A stretch of 64,000 bases of DNA from Stomoxys calcitrans (lineage: Eukaryota > Arthropoda > Insecta > Diptera > Muscidae), in NCBI RefSeq assembly GCF_963082655.1, contig NC_081552.1:68927465-68991464 (forward strand), read 5' to 3'. Below the pieces are notes generated by a model. It searched no databases and was not told where the DNA came from. It saw only the letters and a program-made list of their open reading frames with translations. Each line of letters begins with the position of its first letter. The stretch's first letter is position 1. Both the position numbers and the translations under genes were made by a program. Shown piece after piece: positions 20,660 through 33,872 of this stretch.

Positions 20660-21870
20660 ACATTTTGCTATGGCCAGGGCCGCCTTAAAATTATTTTTCT
20701 TAAGGACAAAATTTCGCAAAATGGTACCGGAAGTGGGAAAAATAGTACGGTTAGTACCGCAATTGGTACTTTTTGGTACCTTGTTTGTTAATTGAGCTAG
20801 AGCATTGAATTTTTGAATTTAAATACTCTATGGCAACATCAATTGGGACGCCAAAAGAGTTTTTGGACATTTAGAAACAAAAAAGTACCAAAGGAGGTAC
20901 GAAATAGATGAAGTTTGCATAGGGTGAATGGGTAGAGCTAGAACTTCGAAATTTGGATTAAATGATTGTTGTTGCGAAATAAAGGGGGTAGGTAGAAAAA
21001 GTATGAAAATAGTATTGGAAACGGAAACTTAGGTTTAGTACCGTATTTGGTACTATTTCATACTTTCTTTACAGATTGAACTAGCTCTGAATTTCAACAT
21101 GTAGATTCTACTAAGAAATATATGTTGGCTGACTAAGCAATTTTTTACAAATCCTACAATTTGGTACCAAAATGTACGAAATGTCTTTTTACTTATACGG
21201 TGTATGTAGAAGGGTAAATTAAAAAATTTGCTAAAAATTATCGATGTCTTAACAAATATATGATAAGTTTTACCAAATATGAAATATTGAAATCGTACAA
21301 TGAGTAAAATGAAAAGTACTTAAGTGCTGTAATTGTTACTACAATATTTAGTACTTTCTTAATAGATTGAGCTACAGATCTGAAATTTGGGATACAGGCA
21401 CATCTTGGTAGTATGTACCGGACGACTAGAGATTTTGTTGATATTCGCACATTTTGGTACTACGTACAATATGGCACCTTCTTTACTGATTGAGCTACTG
21501 CTCTAAAATTTGGAAAACAGTTACGTCTAGGCACTATGTACCGAGCGACTAGAAAATTTTTTTGATATTCGTTCCCTTTAGTGCTAAAACGTACAAAGTT
21601 GTACTTTATTTACGGACTGAGTTACAACTGTGAAATAAGTGATACAGGTCCATCTTGGCAGTATGCAACGCATGACTAGAAAATTGTATTGAAATTTGTA
21701 CATTTAGTACTAAAACGTACAAAATGGAACTTTATTTACGGATTAGCTAAAGATCTCAAAATTGCGATACAGTTACACCTTAACAGTATTTAGGCGCTAA
21801 AACTTTCAAAATGTTCATTTTTTACGGATAAGGCTAAAGCTATTAAAATTTGTATACAATTACACCTTGA
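20660..21870 (+). repeat. Family E tandem array, ~126-bp GTAC-rich units
   Basis: About nine degenerate units. Best-preserved phrases are CTTTATTTACGGATTGAGCT, ATCTTGGCAGTATGTACC, GACTAGAAAATTTT, ATTCGTACATTTAGTACTAA and AACGTACAAAATGG. Spacing between repeats of the TTTACGG phrase is 125-127 bp (about 21481, 21606, 21733). The motif GTAC, often as TTGGTACC, recurs many times. No ORF. No second copy in the window. Confidence 0.75.
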
Positions 21871-22483
21871 TGTTGGGTATACCATTGGGGCAGCGAAGCG
21901 ACCGAGCATATGCTAGAATATTCATAATTTAGAAAATTTATATTGACGTAGCCTTTTTTTCAAATATTTAGTGATTTTGGCAAACAATAGTCAAAAGAAG
22001 TAGGATTATTGCCATAAATTATTATTTTTTTTTATAGAAACCATAAAATGCAACAAGACGTTAAAACGGATTCCAGAAATCTCACTCCTATGAATTTTGA
22101 GAAATTGTCGAATTTTGATAAGCCAATTTTCCCCCAAAAATGACGGAAAAATTATTGTAACTGGTTTTAGTCGTCTACATACACCAATTCAAATTTCATT
22201 ACGATACCTCTTTCCTAACTCGAGCTAAAATTTTTCTAAGGCAGCTTTATTCTTGGGTATTTTCCGTCGTTAATGCGAACCTCGGTGCAAGGAGCAGCAG
22301 CAGCTCAGACTTTATGATCAAATGTCAACGCCTATGTGTCAGTTTCGGCAACCAATAGCTACCACAATTTTCAAAAAAAAAAAAAAAAACAAAATTGAGG
22401 TATCTTTACCAATAGTAACAAGAATTTTGGCCGTTTTCAATGTAGAAAAAAGTGCGATGCGCTTCACCCAAAATAAAATCCTG
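21871..22483. other. No gene; probable 3' part of a composite repeat
   Basis: AT-rich. The stretch GAGGTATCTTTACCAATAGT (about 22397) also occurs, diverged, at about 46017. It runs up to CTGGCTACGTCCCTG at 22482-22496, the inverse of CAGGGACGTAGCCAGG at 42641. Confidence 0.45.
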
Positions 22484-22497
22484 GCTACGTCCCTGTT

Positions 22498-23085
22498 AGC
22501 AGCTATATCTCAAACTCAGCCGATTTAGATAAAGTCATGCACATATATTGGAACATCAAAAAGAACGTCTTATGCGAAATTTTGTAAGGATCGGAAAAAA
22601 ATTATGGCTACTAGAGGCTAAAAGTATCATATCGGATGAAAGATATATATGGGAGCTATATCTAACACTGAACCGATTTTAATAAAATAATGCGCACATG
22701 TTAAAACATTAAAAAGGAAGTCTTGTGCTAAATTTTGTAAAGACCGGACCAAAATTATGGCTACTAGAGCCTTAAAAGTCCGTATCGGATGAAACATATA
22801 TATATGGGGCAATTTTGTTCAAAATCAATAGCGTTCGTCCTTGGACAAAAAAGTGACTTGTGCAAAATCTTATGATAGTCGAACCACAAATGCGAAGGGT
22901 ACCTTTGATATAAACAAGAATATCAAATATCGAAAGAACAGGAAATGAATTTTGAAGTCGAGAGGCGCGGATTAGAATTTTATTTTGAATGCATGGTTTC
23001 TTCGGAGAAACTTCTTAGAATTGTATGAAGTTTACGTTTTTGCTATAAGATTTTTTGAAAAAAATAAAAAATTGACCCGGACTAG
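22498..23085 (+). repeat. Family H repeat, copy 2
   Basis: Two or three units with GGACCAAAATTATGGCTACT and ATATATGGGAGCTATATCTA, ending with GGTTTCTTCGGAGAAACTTC. The same ending is at 1250-1275 after the A-prime copy, linking families H and A-prime. Confidence 0.6.
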
Positions 23086-23370
23086 TATATTTATACAATG
23101 AAAGGTTGCAGATAAATATCTCGAGCTGGTACAAACGAAATGGCTAGATTTGCACACACCCGCTTTAAGATTTTGGGTATACAAATGTGGCATTATTGGG
23201 ATAGACTGGGTAAAATTTGCATGCAACTATTGCTAAATATGCTTATTGCTACTGTATTTTGCAAATTTTTGGAGAAAATACAAATATGTTAGAACCAAAC
23301 AAAAAAAAAAAGCGTGCAGAGTTATAAGTTGGATTCTAAGTTTAATTTTAAAAATTTATCTTATATATAA
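23086..23370. other. No recognisable feature
   Basis: No ORF or repeat family seen between family H and a complete family A copy. Confidence 0.4.
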
Positions 23371-24530
23371 CAAGTAAAAGCGTGCAAAGTTCGGCCGGGC
23401 CGAATCTTATATACCCTCCACCATGGATCGCATTTGTCGAGTTCTTTTCCCGGCATCTCGTCTTAGGCAAAAAAGGATATAGGAAAAGATTTGCTCTGCT
23501 ATTAGAGCGATATCAAGATAAATCCGGTTTGGACAACAATTAAATTATATGTTGGAGACCTATGTAAAATGTCAGCCAATTCGAATAAGAATTGCACCCT
23601 TTGGGGGCTCAAGAAGTAAAATAGAGAGATCGATTTATATGGGAGCTGTATCGGTCTATAGACCGATTCAGACCATAATAAACACGTATGTTGATAGTCA
23701 AGGGAGGATCCGTCGTACAAAATTTCAGGCAAATCGGATAATAATTGCGACTTCTAGAAGCTCAAGAAGTCAAGATCCCAGATCTGTTTATATGACAGCT
23801 ATATCAGGTTATAAACCGATTTGAACCTCATTTGACACAGTTGTTGAAAGTAAGAATAAAATACGCCATGCAAAATTTCAGTCAAATCAGATACGAATTG
23901 CGCCCTCTAGAAGCTCAAGAAGTCAAGTCCCCAGATCTGTATCAGGTTATTGACCGATTTGAACCATACTTGGCACAGTTGTTGGATATCATAACAAAAT
24001 ACTTCGTGTAAAAATTCATTCAAATCGGATAAGAATTGCGCCCTCTAGAGACTCAAGAAGTCAAGACCCAAGATCGGTTTATATGACAGCTATAACAGGT
24101 TATGGACCGATTTGAACCATACTTGGCACAGTTGTTGCATATCATAGCACAACACGTCGTGCAAAATTTCATTCCAATCGGATAAGAATTGCGCACTCTA
24201 GAGGCTCAAGAAGTCAAGACCCATGATCGGTTTATATGGCAGCTATATAAAAACTTGGACCGATATGGCCCATTTACAATCTCAACCGACCTACACTAAT
24301 AAGAAAAAAAATTTCAAGCGGCTAGCTTTACTCCTTCGGAAGTTAGCATGCTTTCGACAGACAGACGGACGGACGGGCGGACAGACGGACGGACATGGCT
24401 AGATCGACATAAAATGTCACAACGATCAAGAATATATATACTTTATGGGGTCTCAGACGAATATTTCGAGTAGTTACAAACAGAATTACGAAATTAGTGT
24501 ACCCCCCATCCTATGGTGGAGGGTATAAAA
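23371..24530 (+). repeat. Family A element, complete (reference copy)
   Basis: Begins CAAGTAAAAGCGTGCAAAG with the palindrome at 23390-23404, then TATACCCTCCACCATGGATC. Five 152-bp units follow (CAAGAAGTCAAGACCCAAGA, TTTATATGGCAGCTATAT, CTTGGCACAGTTGTTGGATA). Then come GACAGACAGACGGACGG, AAGAATATATATACTTTATG and the end CCATCCTATGGTGGAGGGTA. The end mirrors the start as an imperfect terminal inverted repeat. It gives the unoccupied version of the site hit by the copia element at 59.3 kb. Confidence 0.85.
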
Positions 24531-26407
24531 ATCAATTTGTGTTTGTTTGTAGGTTTGTTTGTTTGTATATTTGTGTGTTCCTTATAGACTCAGAAACGGC
24601 TGAACCGATTTTCTTGAAATTTTCACATATGGTGCATAATGACCCCGTGGTGAAAAAAGGGTACTACATTTTTTTGATATCTGAATGGGGGGGCGGACCC
24701 TCCCCCTTACCCTAATTTTCAGAAACGCCAGATCTCGGAGATGGGTGGTGCGATTTAAGCGAAATTTTGTGTGCTCTCATATAGTACCCTAGAAATAAAA
24801 ATTTGGTATCCAAGTTTGGGATGGGGTACCGAGGGGCTGCCCCACCCTAAAACCTACCAAACATATATTTAGACCAATGACGACAATATGGGACTCAAAA
24901 GAAAGGTATTTTGGATAAGAAAACGTAGCTGATATCGAATTGTCGGACCAAGTGCTAGAGGGACCACCCCAAGTCCCAAAAAAAACACCCCTAAATCGGA
25001 TATATTTACCGACCATGACAATATGGGACCCAAATGAAAGGTACTTGCTAGTACAATTCGAATCTGATATCCAAATGTGGGACCACGTTTCTGAGGCTCC
25101 ACCCCTTCCCCAAAACATCCCCCAAACTGGACTTATTTACTGACCATGGGAATATGGGGCTTAAATAAAAGGTATTTGAATGTAGAATACGAATCTGATA
25201 TCCAAATATAGGATCAAGTGTTTGGGGGGCAGCCTCTCTCCCAAAGGGGACAAATTTACGACCATAGCAATATGGGGCTCAAATGAAAGGTCTTTGGGAG
25301 TAAAGCATGAATAATATTGGGAAAAATGTCTATGAGGCCATCCCCACCCCCACAAAACCACCCAAATAGGACGAATTTGCTGACTATTGTAATATGAGGC
25401 TCAAATAAGAGGGGTTTTAAAGTGGAACACGAATCCGATATATATTTTCAAGGCCAACTCATTGAGTGGCCATCCATCCCCCAAAACACCCCCCAAGCTG
25501 GTCAAATATGGGGCTCAAATTAATGATATTTGGAAGTAGACAACGCATGCGATATCAACATTAGGGACCAACTCTCTGGCGGACGTCCCACCACCATAAC
25601 AACCCCCAAACAGGAGATATGGTGAGCAACACCAAGACAATTTGGGTCTTAAAGAGAGTGGAACTAAATATATATAGTTTTTAGGGCCAATACCCCAAAC
25701 CGGACATATTTGCTGACTTTTGCAATAAGGAGTTTAAATAAGTTTAGAAAACGTATTTCATATCCAATTTTGAGGCCAATGGCAATATGGGGTTAAAATA
25801 AATGATATATAGATATATGAGGATAGAGCACGTTGCTGATATATTTTCTGGGCTTAGTGTTTGGGGGACCATCCCAATCCCCAAAACACCCCTAAATCGG
25901 TCATATTTACCGACCATGTCAATGTGGTGCTTAAATGAAAGGTATTGGGGGGTAAAGCAAAAATTGATACCCACTTTCGAGACCCCACAAACAGAAATTT
26001 TTTACTGACCATCGCAATATTGGGCTGAAATAAAGGTATTTGAGAGTTGAATACGAATTTGATATCCAAATGTAGGACCATGTATTTCGGGAATCACCCC
26101 TTCCCCAAAATACTCCCCAAAGGATAAAAATTTTTCGACCATGCATATACATATGTGGATCAAATGAAAGGTATTTGATATTAGAAAACGATTTTGATAA
26201 CCTATTTTGGGGCCATGAGTTTGGGGGAAGCCTCATCGTGTAAACTCTCCTAAATCAATGGTAAATAAATGGTATTTGAAAGAAGAGCACAATGCAGAAT
26301 GGTATTTCACTAAAAGCTCTTTTATTGTCGAAAATAAATATTCCAAGCTAACTTTTGATCCATATAAAATAAAAGAAGGCGCAGCGGAGCGGGCCCGGGT
26401 CAGCTAG
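24531..26407 (+). repeat. Family C element, complete (reference copy)
   Basis: Starts after the family A end with a TTTG-rich stretch (GTTTGTTTGTATATTTGTGT), then AGACTCAGAAACGGCTGAAC, GCCAGATCTCGGAGATGGG and about twelve ~129-bp units. Ends GGAGCGGGCCCGGGTCAGC with CTAG at 26404-26407 followed by T. The CTAG-T terminus with GC-rich palindrome resembles a Helitron end; no Rep/helicase coding is present, so it would be non-autonomous. The many short ORFs are accidental. Confidence 0.75.
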
Positions 26408-26411
26408 TATA

Positions 26412-27196
26412 TAATAAATTTAGTTGAAGGGCATAATTTAATTCTACTATTCTACATACCAAACAAAAAGCAAAACTTACAGCTTCGAGGAATCGATCAA
26501 GGATGAACAAGAGACGGGTTTAAATGGGAGTTACATCGGATTATTGACCGATTAGGACCGTACTTGGCATAGTTCTTGGAATGCATAACAAAATACTATA
26601 CGCAAAATTTCAGCCAAATCTGATAAAGATTGCTGCTTGTAAGGGCTCAAGGAGTCAAATCGGAAGATCGGTTTATACGGGAGATACATCATGTTCTTAA
26701 CCGATTTGAACAGTACTTGGCACTGTTATTGGACGTCATAATGGAATACTACATGCAAAATTTCAGCATAATTGGATAAAAATTGCGGCTTCCGGGGGCT
26801 CAAGGAATCAAATCGAGAGATCGGGAGTTATATCAGGTTTAGGACCGATTTGGTCCATACTTCACACAGTTGTTGGAAGTTGTAACAGAACACTACATGC
26901 AAAATCTTAGCCAAATCGGACAAAAATTGAGGCGCTCAAGGGCTCAAGAAGTCTAAACCGAACCGATATGCAATCCTACATCAATATTAGGTATCTGTGT
27001 AAAATTTCAAGCTGTTAGATTTACGCGTTCGACCGTTATCGTTGTTTCGACAGAGAGACGGACACGGCTAGATAGACTCAGGTTGTCGAGACTATCAAGA
27101 AAATATATACTTTGTGGGGTCCTAGATCAATATTTCAAGGTGTAAAACGGAATGACTAGATTAGTATACTCCCATTCTATGGTGGTGGGTATAAAA
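26412..27196 (+). repeat. Family A variant (A-prime), no 5' palindrome
   Basis: Four units with TTGGCACTGTTATTGGACG-like phrases, then AGAGACGGACACGGCTAG, the core AAAATATATACTTTGTGGGG and the end TTCTATGGTGGTGGGTATAA. The start palindrome is missing. Confidence 0.7.
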
Positions 27197-28430
27197 AGTA
27201 TGCTGACTAAACATGAGTCATTCGAAGCATGTGAGCCCATATAAGTGCCTAAATTGTGTCAAATAAGCACAGCCCTTAATAATGTCAAAAAATGAAAATC
27301 AAATTTTTTAAGAAGAAATTATAAAACAAACATTTTGCAGCAGAAGCAAGAGACAATAAATTTTGACAAAAGTGTATTAAAATATTTGTGTTGTGGTAAT
27401 GAAAAATGCTATTTTCAAAACATCTCAACTTCTGCGGACGGTTGAAAAGTTCTTCACAACGCCATAAGCAAAACAAATCAATATAGATATGGCATTAGAC
27501 TGGGGTGTTTTCACCACAGAGAAAATTTTGTTTAAAATTTGTATATACACATTTTTTTTTGAGAATATTTCAGGAAAAAATTAACTAGAAAGAAATTTTT
27601 TAAAATATTCTGCTTAAAAAATCTCAAACATTTTTACTTTTAGAAAATTTTTGTTTCTGTAAAAATTACTTTGACATATAAAAAAATTTCATAAAAATAT
27701 GTTTTTAAAACCAATTTTCAAAACATTTCCTTTAGTATTTTTGGTCTAAAAAAAACATTTGATTAGTATTTAATCTTTAGAATAATTTTATTAATATTTT
27801 GTCTGCAAAGAGACATTTTAGCGAAATGCTGTCGTGCAAAATGTTGACCTCAGGAAATATTTCATTGATGTATAAAAAACGTTAATTGAAATTTTAAGGC
27901 GAGCCAGGCCAAATAATATCTTTAGGGGATTTTTTACTGGTATGTTCTCTGTAGAGAAATTTTAATAAAAAAAAAAACAATAAAATATTTAGAAAACAAC
28001 AAATCTAGAAAAGAATTTATTACAATTTTGCCTTCAGAAAAAAAATTCATTAAAGTTGCGATTTTATTCAGATTTTATCTTTAAAAAAAAAAAAATTCTT
28101 TAAGATTTATTTTTTGAAAAATTGTCAAAAAACGAAATATGTTGAGGGGCCGCTTGGGCAAAATTTTGTCCTCGCAGAAAATTTCGCTGAAATTTTATAT
28201 GTAGAAAAACTTTCGTTGCAACTTAACCTTTTAAAAAATTGCATTGAGATTTTGTATTAAAAAAATATCATTGAAATTTTGTTTCCAGTGCATTTTTAAT
28301 TTGAAATTTTGTCTCGAATCATTTTATTGATAATTTGTTTTTAGAGAGAATTTCAATGAAATATTGTCTTTGGAAAAAAAAAAATATTTTAAAATTATCT
28401 CTAGATTTTTTTTTTTTTAAATTTCGTCGT
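27197..28430. repeat. AT-rich region with family F short repeats
   Basis: From about 27520 there are many degenerate 30-40-bp units of the type TTGAAATTTTGTCTTTAGAA and AATTTCATTGAAATTTTGT. Similar text occurs at 34370-34590 and 43380-43920. No gene recognised. Confidence 0.55.
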
Positions 28431-28435
28431 TCTTT

Positions 28436-29612
28436 TTATACCCACCACCGAAGGATGGGGGCATATTCATTTTGTCATTCCGTTTGCAACACATCGAAAT
28501 ATCCATTTCCGACCCTATAAAGTATATATATTCTTGATCAGCGTAAGAATCTAAGACGATCTAGACATGTCCGTCCGTCTGTCTGTTGACATCACGCTAC
28601 AGTCTTCAAAAATAGAGATATTGAGCTGAAACTTTGCACAGATTCTTTTTTTGTTCATAAGCAGGTTAAGTTCGAAGATGGGCTATATCGGATTATATCT
28701 TGATATAGCCCCCACATAGACCGATCCGCCGATTTAGGGTCTTAGGCCAATAAAAGCCACATTTATTATCCGATTTAAGAATGTGGGTTGTGTTAGGCCC
28801 TTCGACATCCTTCTTTAATTTGGCACAGATCGGCCTAGATTTGGATATAGCTGCCATATAGACCGATCCTCCGATTTAGGGTCTTAGGCCCATAAAAGAC
28901 GCATTTATTGTCCGACGTCGCCGAAATTTGGGACAGTGAGTTAAGTTATGCCCCTTGACATACTTCTGTATTATGGCACAGATCGGTCTAGATTTGGATA
29001 TAGCTGCCATATAGACCGATCTCTCGGTTTTAGGTTTTAGGGCCATAAAAATCGCATTTATTGTCCGATGTCGTCGCAATTTGGGACAGTGAGTTGTGTT
29101 AGGCCCTTCGACATCCTTCGTCAATTTGCCTCAGATCGGTCCAGATTTGGATATAGCTGCCATATAGACCGATCTCTCGATTTAATGTTTTGGGCACATA
29201 AAAGGCGCATTTATTGTCCAATGTTACCGAAATTTGGGACAGAATGTTAAGTTAAGCCCCTTCAAATATTTCTGTAATTTGGTCTAGATCGATCAAGATT
29301 TACATATAGCTGCCATACAGACCGATATCTCGATTTAAAGTCATGGCCCCATAAAAGGCGCATTCATAATCCGATTTAACTGAAATTTGACACATTGACT
29401 TATGTTAGGCTTTTCGACATCCGTGTCGTATATGATTCAGATCGGTTTATTTTTAGATATAACTTCCAAAAAGGTCAAAATTTTGTTACACACAATTGAA
29501 CAATGACTTGTACTTATTAGTATTTGGTCCAAATCGGATCATATTTCGATATAACTGCTATGGAACATAAGGTATGCAATTTTCACCCAATTTTGATGAA
29601 AGGTGGTTAAAT
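28436..29612 (-). repeat. Family B element, minus orientation, 5' end missing
   Basis: Begins (plus strand) TTATACCCACCACCGAAGG, the inverse of the family B end, then ATATATATTCTTGATCAGC, a GTCC block and five or six units. It is cut after GATGAAAGGTGGTTAAAT, so the palindrome is lost. Confidence 0.8.
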
Positions 29613-29639
29613 AAAAAAACCACATACATTGTGCTCAAA

Positions 29640-29890
29640 TGGCGTTTGGGTTTGGGTTTTGACTTCTTCAGCTTCTAGAGGGCGCAATCCTTATTGGATT
29701 TGGCTGAAATTTTGCGTGAAGTGTTTTATTTTCACTTCCAACAACTGTATCAAGCATGGCCTAATCAGTCAATATCCTGATATAACCAAAATATAAACCG
29801 ATTTCCCAGTTCAACTTTTTGGGCCTCTGGAGGGTCCCATTATTACTCGATTTGCCTGCAATTTCGGAGGTGGTGTTTTTCTATGACTGT
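29640..29890 (-). repeat. Family A-type scrap, minus orientation
   Basis: Two partial units (GACTTCTTCAGCTTCTAGAG, TTGGCTGAAATTTTGCGTGA). Ends where a full family A copy begins. Confidence 0.6.
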
Positions 29891-30892
29891 TTTATTTTTA
29901 TACCCTCCACCATAGGATGGGGGGTATACTAATTTCGTCATTCTGTTTGTAACTACTCGAAATATTCGTCTGAAACCCCATAAAGTATATATATTCTTGA
30001 TCGTCGCGACATTTTATGTCGATATAGCCATGTCCGTCCATCTCTCTGTCCGTCCGTCCGTCTATCTGCCGAAAGCACGCTAACTTCCGAAGGAGTAAAG
30101 CTAGCCGCTTGCACAAATGCTTCTTATTAGTATAGGTCGGTTGGCATTGTAAATGGGCCATATCGGTCCATGTTTTGATATGGCTGCCATATAAACCGAT
30201 CTTGGGTCTTGATTTCTTGAGCCTCTAGGGTGCGCAATTCTTATCCGATTGGAATGAAATTTTTGCACGATGTATTATGTTTTGGTATCCAACAACTGTG
30301 CCAAGTATGGTTCAAAACGGTTTATAACCTGATGTAGCTGTCATATAAACAGATCTAGGGACTTGACTTCTAGAGCTTCTAGAGGCATGACGTATTTTAT
30401 TCTTACTTTCAACAACTGTGTCAAATAAGGTTCAAATCGGTTCATAACCTGATATAGCTGCCATATAAGCCGATCTGGGATCTTGACTTCTTGAGCCTAT
30501 AGAGGTCGCAATTATCATCCGATTTGCCTGAAATTTTGTACGACGGATCCTCTAATGACCATCAACATACGTATTTATTATGGTCTGAATCGGTCTATAA
30601 CCCGATACAGCTCCCATATAAATCGATCTCTCTATTTACTTCTTGAGCCCCCAAAGGGCGCAATTCTTATTCGAATTGACTGACATTTTACACAGGTCTC
30701 CAACATATAATTTAATTGTGGTCCAAACCGAACCATATCTTCATATCGCCCTTATAGCAGATCAAATCTTTTCTTTTCGCCTTTTTGCCTAAGAAGAGAT
30801 GCCGGGAAAAGAACTCGACAAATGCGATCCATGGTGGAGTGTATATGAGATTGGGACCGGGCGACCTTTGCACGCTTTTACTTGTTTATGCT
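29891..30892 (-). repeat. Family A element, minus orientation
   Basis: Starts TTTATACCCTCCACCATAGG, has the core TATATATTCTTGATCGTCG, a GTCCGTCC block, then four or five units, and ends GGGACCGGGCGACCTTTGCA, a damaged palindrome, before CGCTTTTACTTG. Confidence 0.8.
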
Positions 30893-31005
30893 GATTCCGA
30901 ACGACGTTCGCACCACTTGGTAAAGTAGTTGGACATGGCAGGATACCTCGCGAATGTAACCACAGCATGTAATTTTTATGATGTTCTCGCTTGTTTTTTA
31001 TTTGT

Positions 31006-32029
31006 TTTTATAACCTCCACCATAGGATGGGGGCATACTAATTTCGTCATTCTGTTTGTAACACCTCGAAATATGCGTCTAAGACCCCATTAAGTATATA
31101 TATTTTTGATCGTCATGTCATTTTATGTCGATCTAGCCATGTCCGTCCGTCGGTCTGTCGAAAGCACGCCAACTTTCGAAGGATTAAAGTTAACCGCATG
31201 AAATTTTGCACAAATTCTTTTTGTTAGTGTAGGTCGGTTGGTATTGTAAATGGGCCAAATCGGTCCATATTTTAATATAGCTGCCATACAAACCAATCTT
31301 GGGTCTTGACTTCTTGAGCCTTGAGCCATTTTCAACAACTACGCTAAGTATGGTTCATACAAACCGATCTTGTGTCTTGACTTCTTGAGCCTCTAGAGGG
31401 CGCAATTCTCGTCAGATTTGACTTATATTTTGCACGTATGTAGTGTTTTGGAAGCACTTCCAACAACTACGCTAGGTATGGTTTAAATCGGTCCATGTTT
31501 TGATATAGCTGCCATATTAACCGATCTTGGGTCTTGATTTCTTGAGCCTCTAGAGGGTGCAATTGTCGGATTTAACTAAAATTTTACACGTAGTGTTTTG
31601 GTATCACTTTCAACTACTGTGTTAAGTATGATTCAAATCGGTGCATAATCTGGTATAGCTGTCATGTAAACCGATCTTGGATCTTGACTTCGTGAGCCAA
31701 TAGAGCGCGCAATTCTCAACGGATATGGCTAAATTTTGCATGAGGTGTTTTGTTATGACTTCCAATAACTGTGCTAAGTATGGCGTAAATCGGTATAGAA
31801 CCTGATATAAATGAACTGGAATATTACACAATGACTTCTACAATGTTCAGCATTCCTTTATGGTCCGAATCGGAATATAACTTGATATTGCTCCAATAGC
31901 ATAGCAGTTCTTATTCAATATTCTATGATTGTCTAAAAAGAGATACCGCGCATAGAACCCCACAAATGCAATCAATGGTGGAGGGTATATAAGATTCGGC
32001 CCGGCCGAACTTAGCACGCTCTTACTTGT
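31006..32029 (-). repeat. Family A element, complete, minus orientation
   Basis: From TTTATAACCTCCACCATAGG to ACTTAGCACGCTCTTACTTG; palindrome TTCGGCCCGGCCGAA at 31995-32009. It is followed without spacer by a family B copy in the same orientation. Confidence 0.8.
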
Positions 32030-33872
32030 TATACCCACCACCGACGGATGGGGGTATATTCATTATGTCATTCCGTTTGCAACACTTCGAAATATCCATT
32101 TCCGACCCTATAAAGTATATATATTCTTGATCAGCGTAAAAATCTAAGACGATCTAGACATGTCCGCCCGTCTGTCCGTCTGTCTGTTGAAATCACGCTA
32201 CAGTCTTCAAAAATAGAGATATTGAGCTGAAACTTTGCACAGACTTTTTTTTGTCCATAACCAGGTTAAGTTCGAAGATGGGCTAAATCGGACTATATCT
32301 TGATATAGCCCCCATATAGACCGATCCGCCGATTTAGGGTCTAAGGCCAATAAAACCCACATTTATCATCCGATCTTGCTGAAATTTGGAACAGTGAGTT
32401 GTGCTATGCCCTTCGACATCCTCCGTTAATTTGGCCCAGATCGGTCCAGATTTGGATATAGCTGCCATATAGACCGATCCTCCGATTTTAGGTCACAGGT
32501 CCATAAAAGCTACATTTATTATCCGATTTTGCTGAAATTTAAGACTGTGAGTTGCCTTAGGTCCTTCGACATCCTCCGTTAATATGGTTCAGATCGGTTC
32601 AGATTTGGATATAGCTGCCATATAGACCGATCCTCCAATTTAGGGTCTTAGGCCCATAAAAGCCACATTTATTATCCGATTTTGCTGAAATTTAAGACAG
32701 TGAGTTGTCTTAGGCCCTTCGACATCTTCCGTCAATATGGCTCAGATCGGTCTAGATTTGGATATAGCTGCCATATAGACCGATCCTTTAATTTAGGGTC
32801 TTAGGCCCATAAAAGCCACTTTTATTATTCGATTTTGCTGAAATTTGGGACAGTGAGTTGTGTTAGGCCCTTCGGCATCATTCGTCAGTTTGGCCCAGAT
32901 CGGTTCATATTTGGATATAGCTGTAATATAGATGGATACTGCGATTTAGGGTCATACGCCCATAAAAGCTACATTTATTATCCGATTTTGCTTAAAGTTG
33001 GGACAGTGCGTTGCCTTAAGCCCTTCGATATACTTCGTTAATATGGCACAGATTGGTTCAGATTTGGATATAGCTGTCATATAGACCGATCGTCCGATTT
33101 AGGGTCTTAGGGCCATAAAAGCCACATTTATTATCCGATTTAGCTGAAATTTAAGACAGTGAGTTGTCTAAGATCCTTCGATATCCTCCGTCAAAATGGC
33201 TCAGATCGGTTCAGATTTGTATATAGCTATCATATAGACCGATCCTCCAATTTAGGGTCTTAGGCCCATAAAAGCCACTTTTATTATCCGATTTTGCGGA
33301 AATTTGGGGCAGTGAGTTGTGTTAGGCCCTTCAACATTCTCCCTCAATTTGGCTTAGATCGGTCCAGATTTGGATATAGCTGCCATATAGACTGATCTCT
33401 CGGTTTTATGTTTTGGGGCCATAAAAAGCGCATTTATTATCCGATGTTGCCGCAATTTGGGACAAAGAGTTAAGTTAAACCCCTCCACATATTTCTGCAA
33501 TTTGGTCTAGATCGATCAAGATTTGCATATAGCTGCCATATGCCATATAGACCGATCTCTCGATTTAAATTCTTGGCCCCATAAAAAGCGCATTTTTAAT
33601 CCGATTACACTGAAATTTGACACACTGACTTCTGTTATGCTTTGCGACATCCGTGTCGTATATAGTTCAGATCGGTTTATTTTAGATATAACTACTAAAA
33701 AGACCAATATTTTGTTATACACAATTAAATAATGACTTGTACTTATCAGCATTTGGTTCAAATTGGATCATATTTCGATATAACTGCTATGTGACATAAG
33801 ATATGCAATTTTCACCGAGGTGGTGGGTATCCAAAGTTCGGCCCGGCCGAACTTAACGCCTTTTTACTTGTT
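32030..33872 (-). repeat. Family B element, complete, long form, minus orientation
   Basis: From TTATACCCACCACCGACGG to TTAACGCCTTTTTACTTGTT; palindrome at 33837-33851. About ten units of 153 bp, most with GCCATATAGACCGATC and AGATCGGT(C/T)(C/T)AGATTTGG. Head-to-tail with the family A copy before it. Confidence 0.85.
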
